Positions 35,221-43,415 of a DNA stretch of 64,000 bases are shown here, in pieces. Made by a program: the position numbers and the translations under genes. Position 1 is the first letter of the stretch. Every line of letters starts with the position of its first letter. Under the pieces are notes generated by a model, which was not told the origin of the DNA, made no database searches, and saw only the letters and a program-made list of their open reading frames with translations. This DNA is from DASWJQ01 sp036397095 (lineage in GTDB: Bacteria; Chloroflexota; Anaerolineae; Anaerolineales; E44-bin32). The DNA is taken from positions 6,344-70,343 of the forward strand of contig DASWJQ010000108.1 in the NCBI GenBank assembly GCA_036397095.1, read 5' to 3'.

Positions 35221-36231
35221 ATGGCCGAGAATCACGCGGTCGCCAAGACGCGGCGGGCGCACACCAAAGACCTGCTTGAACTCGAGAACGTAATCGGAGT
35301 GGGTGAGGGCTACCGCGAGAGCGGTGGCCGCCGCACCGATGAGCTGGTAGTAGTTGTGCTGGTCCGCCAGAAGCTGCCCCGCGAACGTGTGCCCAGCTCA
35401 CAGATGGTGCCCAAGACCCTCGACCAGGTGCCGACCGACGTCATCGAGGTCGGGGATGTGCGCGCCTTTGCCGAACGCACCGACCGGTTCCGGCCTGCGC
35501 CGCCGGGCGTCAGCCTGGGTCACTACCTTGTGACCGCCGGAACCTTTGGCGCCGTGGTGCGCGACCGGGCGACCGGCGACCCGCTGATCCTCTCGAACAA
35601 CCACGTGATGGCCAATAGCAACGACGCCCGCATCGGCGATCCCATCCTCCAGCCCGGCGCCGCCGATGGCGGGCAGCGGGCCAGCGACACGATCGCCGAG
35701 TTGGTACGCTTTGCCCCCATCGAATTCTTGGTCGAGCCGCCGGCCTGTTCGATTGCTTCGGGCGTGGCGGCGCTGGCCAACGCGGTTGCCCGCCTATTGA
35801 GCTCGAGCCATCGCCTGCAGGCCTACCAATCCCATCCCGAAGCCAGCAACCTGGTCGACGCAGCAGTGGCCGCGCCGGTCGATCCGAGCCTGATCGGGCA
35901 TGATGTGCTCGAGATCGGCGCCATCAGCGGTGTGCGGCCGGCCTCCTTGGGGATGCCGGTGCGCAAGTCGGGCCGCTCGACCGGGTTCACGATGGGTGAG
36001 GTGAATATCCTGGACGCTACGATTTCCGTTGGCTATGGGCCATCGCGGCGCGCCCGCTTCGAGGGCCAGATCATCACCAGCGCCATGTCGGCACCCGGCG
36101 ATTCCGGTTCGCTGCTGGTGGCCGGTGACGGGCCGCAGGCCGTCGGCTTGCTCTTTGCCGGCTCCGAGCAAGTCACAATCCACAATCCAATCGAAGCTGT
36201 GCTGGCCGCGCTGGAGGTGGAATTGCCATGA
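35221..36231 (+). CDS. trypsin-like serine protease with N-terminal pro-like domain
   Basis: 336 aa, ATG after GAGGAGGGG. There is no signal peptide. The N-terminal ~80 residues (ELENVIGVGEGYRESGGRR, then VVVVLVRQKLP) form a small domain also found as the separate next gene. The protease domain has His in LILSNNHVMANS, Asp in NLVDAAVAAPVD and Ser in SAPGDSGSLLVAG, and so looks catalytically complete. Related bacterial proteins are called S1 or trypsin-like peptidases of unknown target. The stop overlaps the next start by 4 bp. Confidence 0.86.
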   Translation: MAENHAVAKTRRAHTKDLLELENVIGVGEGYRESGGRRTDELVVVVLVRQKLPRERVPSSQMVPKTLDQVPTDVIEVGDVRAFAERTDRFRPAPPGVSLGHYLVTAGTFGAVVRDRATGDPLILSNNHVMANSNDARIGDPILQPGAADGGQRASDTIAELVRFAPIEFLVEPPACSIASGVAALANAVARLLSSSHRLQAYQSHPEASNLVDAAVAAPVDPSLIGHDVLEIGAISGVRPASLGMPVRKSGRSTGFTMGEVNILDATISVGYGPSRRARFEGQIITSAMSAPGDSGSLLVAGDGPQAVGLLFAGSEQVTIHNPIEAVLAALEVELP

Positions 36232-36479
36232 GCGAGCATTCGGCCCGCGTTGACGAGCCGGGTCGTCTGGCGGCCCGGCAGGTGCTCGATCGCCACCAGG
36301 ATGAGCTGCTGGCCAAACCCGGTGTGGTGGGCGTCGGGCTGGGCGAGGCAGACGACGGCGGTTGGCAGTTGGTGGTCTTGGTTGGAGAGCTCTACGGGGC
36401 CTCCCTGCCCGTGGCGCTTGAAGGACTGCCGCTAGCGGTGCGGGCCATCGGCCAGGTTAATGCGCTTGACGAAGACTGA
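36228..36479 (+). CDS. small protein homologous to the protease N-terminal domain
   Basis: 83 aa, overlapping the protease stop (ATGA). Its LLAKPGVVGVGLGEADDGGW, LVVLVGELYGASLPVALEGL and VRAIGQVNALDED follow the same order and spacing as the protease N-terminal domain (LLELENVIGVGEGYRESGG, VVVVLV, VIEVGDVRAF). This suggests a duplicated stand-alone domain that could bind, chaperone or inhibit the protease. No other homology is recognised. Confidence 0.75.
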   Translation: MSEHSARVDEPGRLAARQVLDRHQDELLAKPGVVGVGLGEADDGGWQLVVLVGELYGASLPVALEGLPLAVRAIGQVNALDED

Positions 36480-36494
36480 GATGTGCCGATCTCG

Positions 36495-38834
36495 CTAGTC
36501 AGCCCCAGGCAGCGGGCGTTGCGCAATCACCCATAACCGGCTGCCATCGGTGGACAGTTCAATCCAGCCCAGTTGATCAGTGCGCAGCACCGCCCGGCCG
36601 TCGAGCGCCTCCAGTAAGGCCGTCGATGGACGGTCAGGCACTTGACCGGGATCGACCGAAAGCAGCACCGCGCGAGGGTTGAGGCGCAAGAGTTCAGCCG
36701 GTGGGGTAATTGTGCCGTCGCCGGCGGCCGGCAGCATCAGCGCCGACCAGCCCGGCGCTTGCCCGATATCCCTCATCCGGCCCATCCAACCCGCACTGGC
36801 TCGCGGGACAAGCAAGATCCGGGCCGAGCCGTCCTCCAACGCTAGCAGCAAATCGTCGCCGTCGGCCGTCAAGAAGGTAAGAGCGGCGCCCTCACCCAGA
36901 TCGAGGCGCATCCCCTGGCCGGCTGACCCGATCGGCCGGCCCATGTCGGACAGGTCTTGCGCCAGGCGCCGGTAGGCGCTGGTGGCCGGCGCTGCGGTCA
37001 CAATCGCCCCGCCGATGGCATAGCGTTCGACCAGACGGGCGATTCCACCGATGGTCTGCTCATCAGCCTTGGTAACGATCAGCCAATCGAGACTTCGTTC
37101 GAACGGGGGCAAGCGGCGGTCCAGCGCCTCGCCCAGGGCCAGCGCACTGGCGCCGCCGTCAATGAGAAGCCGTCGGCCATCCCGGGTCTCGATCAGCACA
37201 CCATCGCCGGGATGGGTAGCCAGAAAAGTCAGACGCGTTCGATCGTCCGGCAGATGGGCCACACGTTGCCAGGCAATAAGCGTAGCCACTGCCAGCCCGG
37301 CCAGCGCAACGGCCTGGAGCCAGGTTGGCGGCCGCAGATCTCCATGAGCCGGTATTCGGTCGGCCAGCCAGGTGACGAATAGGATGAACAGGTACAGCCC
37401 GGCCAGTGCCAACGATCCCAGGGGTGGCAGGGTAATGCTGGCGAGCGGAAGGCCGGCGAAGAACTCGACGACCCGAATGGTGAACGCGGGAAACGGCCAG
37501 GCGACGGCGGCCGCCAGGTCGCCCAGCGGCGGCCATACTGCACCCAGACCGGTTGCCAGGCCCCCCAGAATCATCAGCGCTGGCTGCACGGGCAGGATGA
37601 CCAGGTTGGCCAGTGGTGCGATCAATGACAGCCGGCTGAAGTGGTACAGGATGAGGGGCAGGGTCGTTAACTGGGCGGCCAACGTCAGCAGGAAGTACTC
37701 GGAGACCGGTCCCGCCCAGGCTTCGGCCGTGTCTTCAGTGACATGGCCCCGGCGGCGCACCAGATTGACGAACCCGGCCTGAAAGCGGTCCCCATAAAGC
37801 AGCAACCCGAAAGTGGCCGCGAATGACAGTTGAAAACTCACATCCCACAGCAAGTGGGGATCGACCAAGGTCATTCCGCTGGCGGCCGCGCCGAGCGAGG
37901 CGTAGCCAAGGGTTTGACGACCCAGTCGCTGCGCCGCCAGTGACAGACCGCCCATGACGGCCGCCCGTACAACAGCTGCGTCGGCCCCAACCAGCAAGGT
38001 ATACAGGGCAATCCCGGCGCCGGCGGCCAGGGCGCCGCGCCGGGCGCCGAGCCAGCGACCAAAGACGGCCAAAAACAGGGCAGCAATGATCGAAATGTTG
38101 AAACCCGAAATGGCGATCACGTGGGTAGTGCCGGTGCGGTCAAAGGCCTGGCGCACTGGATCCGAAATGCCAGTCTCCACTCCGAGCAGGATGCCGGCCA
38201 GCAGGGAGGCCTCCGGCTCGGGAAAGAGCCGGACGAGGCTGTCCAGCAGGCGGGCGCGCAGCCGGTAGATCGCCCCCTGCCCGTCGATCAAGGGACCCCG
38301 ACCAAGCTGCATGGCCCGATTGGCAGTCATCAAAGTGTGGATCCCGCGCCGTGCCAGGTACGCTCGATAGTCAAAGGCGTCGGAGGCCGGCGGCTCTTGC
38401 AGATTGCCGCGCAGTTCGACCCGGTCACCGTAGGCCCAGGGGGAGAAAGGATCGACGTTGGCAAGGATCAGTCCAGCCTGCGGCTGCCAGCTGCCGCCGT
38501 CGGTCAAGATCGACTCGACGGCCACGGTCAAGCCCGTCAGGCTATCGCGTTGGGCGGGGTAGTCAACCACACGGCCACGTATCGTCAGGCCGCGGCTGAG
38601 ACCGTGGTAATGAATCAAGGGGCTGTTGGGCAGGGAGGGATGGTAGCGGGCAGCACCGAGACAGGCGACCAGCAGAAGTCCAAGCAACAAGCGCTGCCGG
38701 CTTTGACTCCGCTGCCAGAGCAGGCCGCCCAGGAACAGGGCGGCCAGCACAAGCCATTGCCAAGGGCGCAGTGTGAACCTTGACCCGGCCAGAATGCCTG
38801 CCAGCCAGGCGCCGCTGAGCCAGAACATTGTCAT
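36495..38834 (-). CDS. comEC: ComEC/Rec2 DNA uptake channel with degenerate beta-lactamase domain
   Basis: 779 aa. N-terminal DUF4131 with two to three helices, an OB-like extracellular part (LTIRGRVVDYPAQRD), the competence channel domain of many helices (THVIAISGFNISIIAALFL is the hallmark), then a C-terminal metallo-beta-lactamase domain. In that last domain the HxHxDH metal motif is replaced by VTKADEQTIGG, so the nuclease-type function appears lost although the fold (RRLLIDGGASALALGEAL) is kept. It imports single-stranded DNA in transformation. ComEA or pilus genes are not adjacent. Confidence 0.92.
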   Translation of the reverse strand: MTMFWLSGAWLAGILAGSRFTLRPWQWLVLAALFLGGLLWQRSQSRQRLLLGLLLVACLGAARYHPSLPNSPLIHYHGLSRGLTIRGRVVDYPAQRDSLTGLTVAVESILTDGGSWQPQAGLILANVDPFSPWAYGDRVELRGNLQEPPASDAFDYRAYLARRGIHTLMTANRAMQLGRGPLIDGQGAIYRLRARLLDSLVRLFPEPEASLLAGILLGVETGISDPVRQAFDRTGTTHVIAISGFNISIIAALFLAVFGRWLGARRGALAAGAGIALYTLLVGADAAVVRAAVMGGLSLAAQRLGRQTLGYASLGAAASGMTLVDPHLLWDVSFQLSFAATFGLLLYGDRFQAGFVNLVRRRGHVTEDTAEAWAGPVSEYFLLTLAAQLTTLPLILYHFSRLSLIAPLANLVILPVQPALMILGGLATGLGAVWPPLGDLAAAVAWPFPAFTIRVVEFFAGLPLASITLPPLGSLALAGLYLFILFVTWLADRIPAHGDLRPPTWLQAVALAGLAVATLIAWQRVAHLPDDRTRLTFLATHPGDGVLIETRDGRRLLIDGGASALALGEALDRRLPPFERSLDWLIVTKADEQTIGGIARLVERYAIGGAIVTAAPATSAYRRLAQDLSDMGRPIGSAGQGMRLDLGEGAALTFLTADGDDLLLALEDGSARILLVPRASAGWMGRMRDIGQAPGWSALMLPAAGDGTITPPAELLRLNPRAVLLSVDPGQVPDRPSTALLEALDGRAVLRTDQLGWIELSTDGSRLWVIAQRPLPGAD

Positions 38835-38897
38835 GTTCTCCCCCTGGGCTCATCTACCTCAATTTAGGATAGCACGCGTTGGGGTTGGATGGCCAGG

Positions 38898-40070
38898 CTA
38901 GCTGCCGCCGCCGGTGTAGACGATGCGGTAGATGAAGCCAGCTAGGTCGTCGCTCACATACAGGGCACCGTCCGGACCGACGGCCAGACCCACCGGCCGC
39001 CCGCTGACCGAGCCGTCGGCCGCCAGCCAGCCGCTGGCAAAGTCAACCGGATCGCCCGCTGGCAGACCCCCTTCGAACGGGATGCGGATGACCTGGTAGC
39101 CGACCGGCGTGCTGCGGTTCCACGAACCGTGCAGCGCCACAAACAGGTCTCCCGCGAATTCGTCCGGGAAGGTGTCCCCATCATAGAAAGTCAGTCCAAG
39201 CGGGGCTGAATGGGCCTGAAGCTCCACGTCGGCCGCCGGCACGCCCTGGCAGCCGTCGGGTGTGGCCAGCTCCGGATCCACGATCTGGCCGGCGTGGCAG
39301 GTTGGCCAGCCATAGTCGACGCCCTGCTGCACCTGGTGAATGGTATCGGGCGGCAGATCGTCCCCCAGGAAGTCCCGCCCGTTGTTGCTGGCCCAAAGGA
39401 GATCGGTGGACGGCTGCAGCGTCAAGCCGACAGCGTTGCGCAGGCCGCTGGCATAGATCTGCTGGCCCGATCCGTCCGGTCCGTCGTAGCTCACAATGCC
39501 CGCCCGACGCCGATCGTCCTCTTGGCAAGCATTGCAGCTCGAGCCGACCGACACCAGCATGCGCCCGTCGGGCAGGAAGATGACGGTCCGCGTGTTGTGG
39601 CCGCCGGTGGGGTAGTCGTCGATCACGACTTGCCGCTCGTCGGCCACACCGTCGCCGTCCTGGTCGTGAAGAGCCACTACTCCGCTGGGCACGCCGACAA
39701 ACCAGCGTCCCTGGTGGAAGACAAGGCTGTGCGGTGACGACAATTCATCGGCGAACACCGACAGCGAGTCGGCCCGCCCATCCTGGTTTTCGTCGGGCAG
39801 CCGGACAATCCTTCCGGCGCCGCGTTCGGCCACGTGCAGCACGCCGTCCGGACTGAAGGCGATAAAGCGGGGGCCGACCAAGCCGGAGGCAAAGACCGTG
39901 GCTTCGAAACCGGTTGGGAGTTGGAGGCTGGCCCGATCGCCCTGGCTGACGAAGCCGGCCAGGTTGACCTGGCGCAGCAGGCGCCACACCTGCAGACCGC
40001 CGGCCGCCAGCACCACCAACAGGAGAAGGCCGATGACAGCCCAGGCCCAGGACCGGCGGCGCCGGCTTAT
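38898..40070 (-). CDS. PQQ-type sugar/sorbosone dehydrogenase-like beta-propeller
   Basis: 390 aa if begun at ATA 40070, or 373 aa from TTG 40019. The ATA reading gives a full signal anchor (RRRRSWAWAVIGLLLLVVLA), has GAGG 7 bases upstream and overlaps the thioesterase stop as ATAA; no ATG/GTG in frame does this. The propeller repeats (PRFIAFSPDGVLHVAERG, RNAVGLTLQPSTDLLWASNN, GRPVGLAVGPDGALYVSDD) match soluble glucose/sorbosone dehydrogenase-like proteins. Function as a PQQ enzyme is unproven; no pqq genes are near. Outside the membrane. Confidence 0.82.
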   Translation of the reverse strand: MSRRRRSWAWAVIGLLLLVVLAAGGLQVWRLLRQVNLAGFVSQGDRASLQLPTGFEATVFASGLVGPRFIAFSPDGVLHVAERGAGRIVRLPDENQDGRADSLSVFADELSSPHSLVFHQGRWFVGVPSGVVALHDQDGDGVADERQVVIDDYPTGGHNTRTVIFLPDGRMLVSVGSSCNACQEDDRRRAGIVSYDGPDGSGQQIYASGLRNAVGLTLQPSTDLLWASNNGRDFLGDDLPPDTIHQVQQGVDYGWPTCHAGQIVDPELATPDGCQGVPAADVELQAHSAPLGLTFYDGDTFPDEFAGDLFVALHGSWNRSTPVGYQVIRIPFEGGLPAGDPVDFASGWLAADGSVSGRPVGLAVGPDGALYVSDDLAGFIYRIVYTGGGS

Positions 40071-40552
40071 CGGAAGGCCTCGCCGCGGGTTGGCTCGCCC
40101 TCAAACACCCGCACGGCAACGACGTCGGCTTCGGCGGTCTGGTTTCCGTCGACGAAGGTGCGGCAGGTCACACGCGTCTTGCGCCCGCTCATCGACTCGA
40201 CGCGGGCCCGCAGCGTAACAGGCAGCTCATTCGACGTGGGCAGCAGATAGCGGATGGTGATCGTGCCGGTGGCATAGCGGTAGACCGGATCCGAGCCAAC
40301 CGGCCGGCTCTCACTGGCGTAGGCTGCTTGCAGGGCGGTGGCCATCGAATGGCAATCAATCAACGTCGCCAGAATGCCTCCGTTCAGGACCGATTGCCAG
40401 CCGTGGTACTTCTCGGCCGATTGCCAGACGGCGACACACTCCTCGCCGTCCATGAAGCTCTTGATTTGCAGGCCGTCGGGGTTGAGCGATCCGCAACCGA
40501 AGCACACGTTGTCGGGCATGAAATCTTGAATGTAGACGCGGTCTTCGGACAT
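40067..40552 (-). CDS. PaaI-type hotdog thioesterase
   Basis: 161 aa. The hotdog motif HGWQSVLNGGILATLIDCHSM carries the PaaI-type active site (Asp in LIDCHS). An N-terminal CFGCGSLNPDGL, with two Cys, resembles the extension seen in several PaaI/4HBT subfamilies. It hydrolyses acyl-CoA esters. It is the last gene before the propeller gene, with an overlapping stop/start. Confidence 0.9.
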   Translation of the reverse strand: MSEDRVYIQDFMPDNVCFGCGSLNPDGLQIKSFMDGEECVAVWQSAEKYHGWQSVLNGGILATLIDCHSMATALQAAYASESRPVGSDPVYRYATGTITIRYLLPTSNELPVTLRARVESMSGRKTRVTCRTFVDGNQTAEADVVAVRVFEGEPTRGEAFR

Positions 40553-40625
40553 CGGCTTCTCCCGGTTGGAATGTGGCGAGTATACCGTTGGCGCGGGCAG
40601 GACTGTCGCAGCTGGCGCGGGCCCG

Positions 40626-41171
40626 TCAGCCGGAGTCGGCTTCGGAGCTGGCCTCGGGGATGTCTTCCCGCCGCAACGGGCAAATGGCGGTAATGCCGCC
40701 GGCGTTAAACAGGATCGCCGGGCTGGAGGCCTCGATATTCGGGTACAGAATGGACTGGAGTTCGGCGTTGTACAGCGGCGAAAAGACGGCTTCGCCCTCG
40801 ACGAAGATCGTGCTCAGGTCAATCCGGCCGGAAGCCTCCAACATACCGCGAACTTCATAGCCCTCCAGCATCATGTGGACCCAGTGCTGGGCCACCGTCG
40901 AGTAACCGTGCCTGGTCAGCGACACCGGCCCGAGCTCGCCCCGGTTGCTGAGCAAGACGGCCGCCAGGCTGCGTTTGTTGAGCCACAGGCGCGGATAACG
41001 GGCGACCAAGCGCGCCGGTTGGTGCAGCCGGGTCAAATGGGCGCCCTCGATTTCGAGCGATGACCGCGTGCGGTCATTCATGAATCCATACAATCCGGCG
41101 CTGCCCGGGGTGACCCGGCCCAGCACACGGTGGCTCGAGGTGTAAATCTCAACGGAGACGGGATTGCTCAT
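40626..41171 (-). CDS. BMC-operon protein with two copies of an uncharacterised domain
   Basis: 181 aa; no named family recognised with confidence. The two halves look alike: 1-75 contains RVLGRVTPGSAGLYGFMND and LWLNKRSLAAVLL; 100-170 contains YEVRGMLEASGRIDLSTIF and AILFNAGGITAICPL. Each resembles a small beta-rich unit (VRG-x-G, then pL-x-A-x-L, then hydrophobic end). It follows the BMC regulator by 13 bp and is the last gene of the microcompartment operon, so it probably acts with it, perhaps in regulation or anchoring. Confidence 0.65.
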   Translation of the reverse strand: MSNPVSVEIYTSSHRVLGRVTPGSAGLYGFMNDRTRSSLEIEGAHLTRLHQPARLVARYPRLWLNKRSLAAVLLSNRGELGPVSLTRHGYSTVAQHWVHMMLEGYEVRGMLEASGRIDLSTIFVEGEAVFSPLYNAELQSILYPNIEASSPAILFNAGGITAICPLRREDIPEASSEADSG

Positions 41172-41184
41172 CAGGCGCCTCCCA

Positions 41185-42828
41185 CTAACCCGCCGGCAGG
41201 GCGAAGGTGATCGAAGTGCTGACCGCTGTATGGTTGTGCCACAAGTAGCCGCCCATCGACTCAGCGATCAATCTGACCTCGCCCATCGAGAGCCCCGGGC
41301 CCAGACTGCCAACCGTAGGATCGGCCTCGGGCAGCGACAGTGCGCGAACGGTATCCGGGGACAGACCACCGCTTGAATCTGAAACCTCCACCGCCACCCA
41401 ACGGCCGTCCGGCAGCGACTGTTCCTGGGGCAAGGGGAAACCGCTGCTGTAGCCAGCGGTCACATCGAACTGGCGCAGGGTGAGCGCTATTCGTCCCCGC
41501 TGGGTACGGCGAATGGCCGCCGCCGTGAGCGCCTCGATCACCCGATGGATCCTTCCCTGATGCCCGCGCAGCCGCGGCAAGCGGCCGTTTGATTCGAGCA
41601 CCAGTTCAAGACTGCGCTGGCGGGCAGCCATCCTCAGCTCATCAACTACCCGGGCCGCCACCTGCTCGAGGTCGATGTAAGAACCCTCGGTGCCGGACTC
41701 CAGCAGGGCCATCGGCAGTTGGCGCAGGGAAATGACTCGGTCGAGCATATCCGCCCAGCGCTGGTGGGAGGCGGGATCGGTCTGATCCTTGAGACCGGCC
41801 CGCAGTTCGTTTTCCAGCTGCTCCAACCCATGAATTAGATCCAACGGTATCTGGGCCGTCGCTGGTGTGGGCGGGGGAGCCGACGGCGGCTCGGCGGGCG
41901 CAGCGGGTGGCTCGCCGGCCGATTGTTCGAGCGCGACGCCGGCCCAATCGGCCAGCGCCCCGAGCAAGGTGACATGGTGCTCACTGAATGGACGTGGCGC
42001 CAGCCGGTTGTAGACCCCCAGCACGCCAACCGGCCGCTGGCCGATCCGGACCGGCACCTTGATCAGGGACTGGACCAGAAAACCGGTCTGCACCTTGACC
42101 GGTTTTGCTCCTTCTTCGGGCTGGCGGACGATCGGCTGCCCCGAGCGGAACACGTGACCGGCCAGGGTATCGGTAATGCGCAATCGCTTGAGCGTGCCGC
42201 GCGTCTCGCCGGCCGATTTGCTGGCACGCAGCACCACTTCGCGCGAGCCTTGCTCGGCCAGGTAGATATTGGCTTCTTCGGCGTCGGTCAAGAAGGCGGC
42301 CGCCTCGACTACCCGCGTCAGGATGGACTCGAGGTTGCGCAATCCAACCACCGTCCGGCCGATCTCACTTAGCCAGCGGATCTCTTCGGAGCGGCGCCTG
42401 GCCTGCTCCCGGGTTGACTGCAACCGGCGCGCCAGCAGTTGGGTCGTGACCTCGGTCGACCGGGCCTCACTCAATGCATAAATCGACTTGCACAGCTCAA
42501 CGCCTTTGTAGGGCTTGAGCATGACATCGGCCACGCCCAGGCGGAATAGGTCCCGCAGCCGCGCCGTCGGGAAATGGGCCGCCAGTACGATCGCCGGCGC
42601 TTCGTCGCCTTTGGCACGCAGCGTGCGCAAGCCTCCGAGAGGGTCGCCTAGCTGCTGGGTGATGTCGACCAGCAAGACGTCGGGGGTCGGGGCCTGTGGG
42701 TCTTCGGCGGGCCAAGCGCGGATGCCGGCCGGTTTGAGGATTTTGTCAATAATCCCCTGGGCGTTGCTGGCTACATCGGCCAGCACCAGAACGACGGGAT
42801 TGCGGCCGCGGTGATCAAGTTCACTCAT
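41185..42828 (-). CDS. REC-GAF-ATPase signalling protein of the BMC operon
   Basis: 547 aa from ATG 42828, overlapping the BMC-P stop by 8 bp. Receiver domain (residues 10-135; Asp in PDVLLVDITQQ, Lys in MLKPYKGVEL), coiled coil, GAF domain (TVVGLRNLESILTRVVEAAA, VPVRIGQRPVGVLGVYNRL), Pro/Ala linker, then a helical segment and a GHKL-type ATPase end (VAVEVSDSSGGLSPDTVRAL, GPGLSMGEVRLI). I see no clear H-box His. It probably senses a ligand and regulates the operon, but no DNA-binding domain is present. Confidence 0.82.
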   Translation of the reverse strand: MSELDHRGRNPVVLVLADVASNAQGIIDKILKPAGIRAWPAEDPQAPTPDVLLVDITQQLGDPLGGLRTLRAKGDEAPAIVLAAHFPTARLRDLFRLGVADVMLKPYKGVELCKSIYALSEARSTEVTTQLLARRLQSTREQARRRSEEIRWLSEIGRTVVGLRNLESILTRVVEAAAFLTDAEEANIYLAEQGSREVVLRASKSAGETRGTLKRLRITDTLAGHVFRSGQPIVRQPEEGAKPVKVQTGFLVQSLIKVPVRIGQRPVGVLGVYNRLAPRPFSEHHVTLLGALADWAGVALEQSAGEPPAAPAEPPSAPPPTPATAQIPLDLIHGLEQLENELRAGLKDQTDPASHQRWADMLDRVISLRQLPMALLESGTEGSYIDLEQVAARVVDELRMAARQRSLELVLESNGRLPRLRGHQGRIHRVIEALTAAAIRRTQRGRIALTLRQFDVTAGYSSGFPLPQEQSLPDGRWVAVEVSDSSGGLSPDTVRALSLPEADPTVGSLGPGLSMGEVRLIAESMGGYLWHNHTAVSTSITFALPAG

Positions 42829-43090
42829 ACATTTGTATCGAGTCGACGATGCCCACGACAACGGAGCGGACACAGCCCTCAGGCTGATCCAGAACCTGGC
42901 GGGCGCCGTTACCCTCGTCGTTGATCAGGACCGTGTCGCCGACGCCGGCATGGGTGATGTCGAGCGCCACCAGATCCTCTTGCTCCTCATTGTCGGGATC
43001 GAGTGGCTGCACAACCAGCAGCCGACGCTGCTTGAAGTCAGGGTGGCTTATTGTGGTGACTACGGTGCCGACGACTTTCCCTAGAATCAT
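42821..43090 (-). CDS. BMC-P shell vertex protein (EutN/CcmL family), first copy
   Basis: 89 aa. Family opening ILGKVVGTVVTTISHPDFK, then LLVVQPLD, VALDITHAGVGDTVLIND and C-terminal VVGIVDSIQM. The protein forms pentamers that cap the 12 vertices of the microcompartment shell. Nine bases separate it from the second BMC-P upstream. Confidence 0.96.
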   Translation of the reverse strand: MILGKVVGTVVTTISHPDFKQRRLLVVQPLDPDNEEQEDLVALDITHAGVGDTVLINDEGNGARQVLDQPEGCVRSVVVGIVDSIQMYE

Positions 43091-43099
43091 GACATGGTC

Positions 43100-43414
43100 T
43101 CAACTGTAGAGGTTGAGCCCCTTCTTGAGTTGGAAGTCAATGCCTTCTTGGATGTTCAGTTCGTCGACAATGCCGATGATGGCCAGATCGATCGGGACGA
43201 ACGTCTCATTGCGCATGGCCAAGGCCGCCTCGCGTGAGGCCACCGTCAGGCACAAGTCGCCCGGCCCGGCTTCGACCACGTCCGCCGCCACCTGCAGGCT
43301 GTCGACCGGTTCCAGGCGTTTGTTCACCGGCTGCACCACCAGCAAGCTGACGCCTTTGATCCCGTCGACCTTCAGGGTGCAAACGGCGCGGCCATGCACC
43401 CTGGCCAAGTTCAC
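43100..43414 (-). CDS. BMC-P shell vertex protein, second copy
   Basis: 104 aa. The sequence MNLARVHGRAVCTLKVDGI, SLLVVQPVNKR, VVEAGPGDLCLTVASREA and IIGIVDELNI keeps the EutN/CcmL pattern. A 20-residue C-terminal tail (NIQEGIDFQLKKGLNLYS) distinguishes it from the other copies. Its start is 1 bp after the stop of the EutQ-like gene. Confidence 0.95.
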   Translation of the reverse strand: MNLARVHGRAVCTLKVDGIKGVSLLVVQPVNKRLEPVDSLQVAADVVEAGPGDLCLTVASREAALAMRNETFVPIDLAIIGIVDELNIQEGIDFQLKKGLNLYS

Positions 43415-43415
43415 C

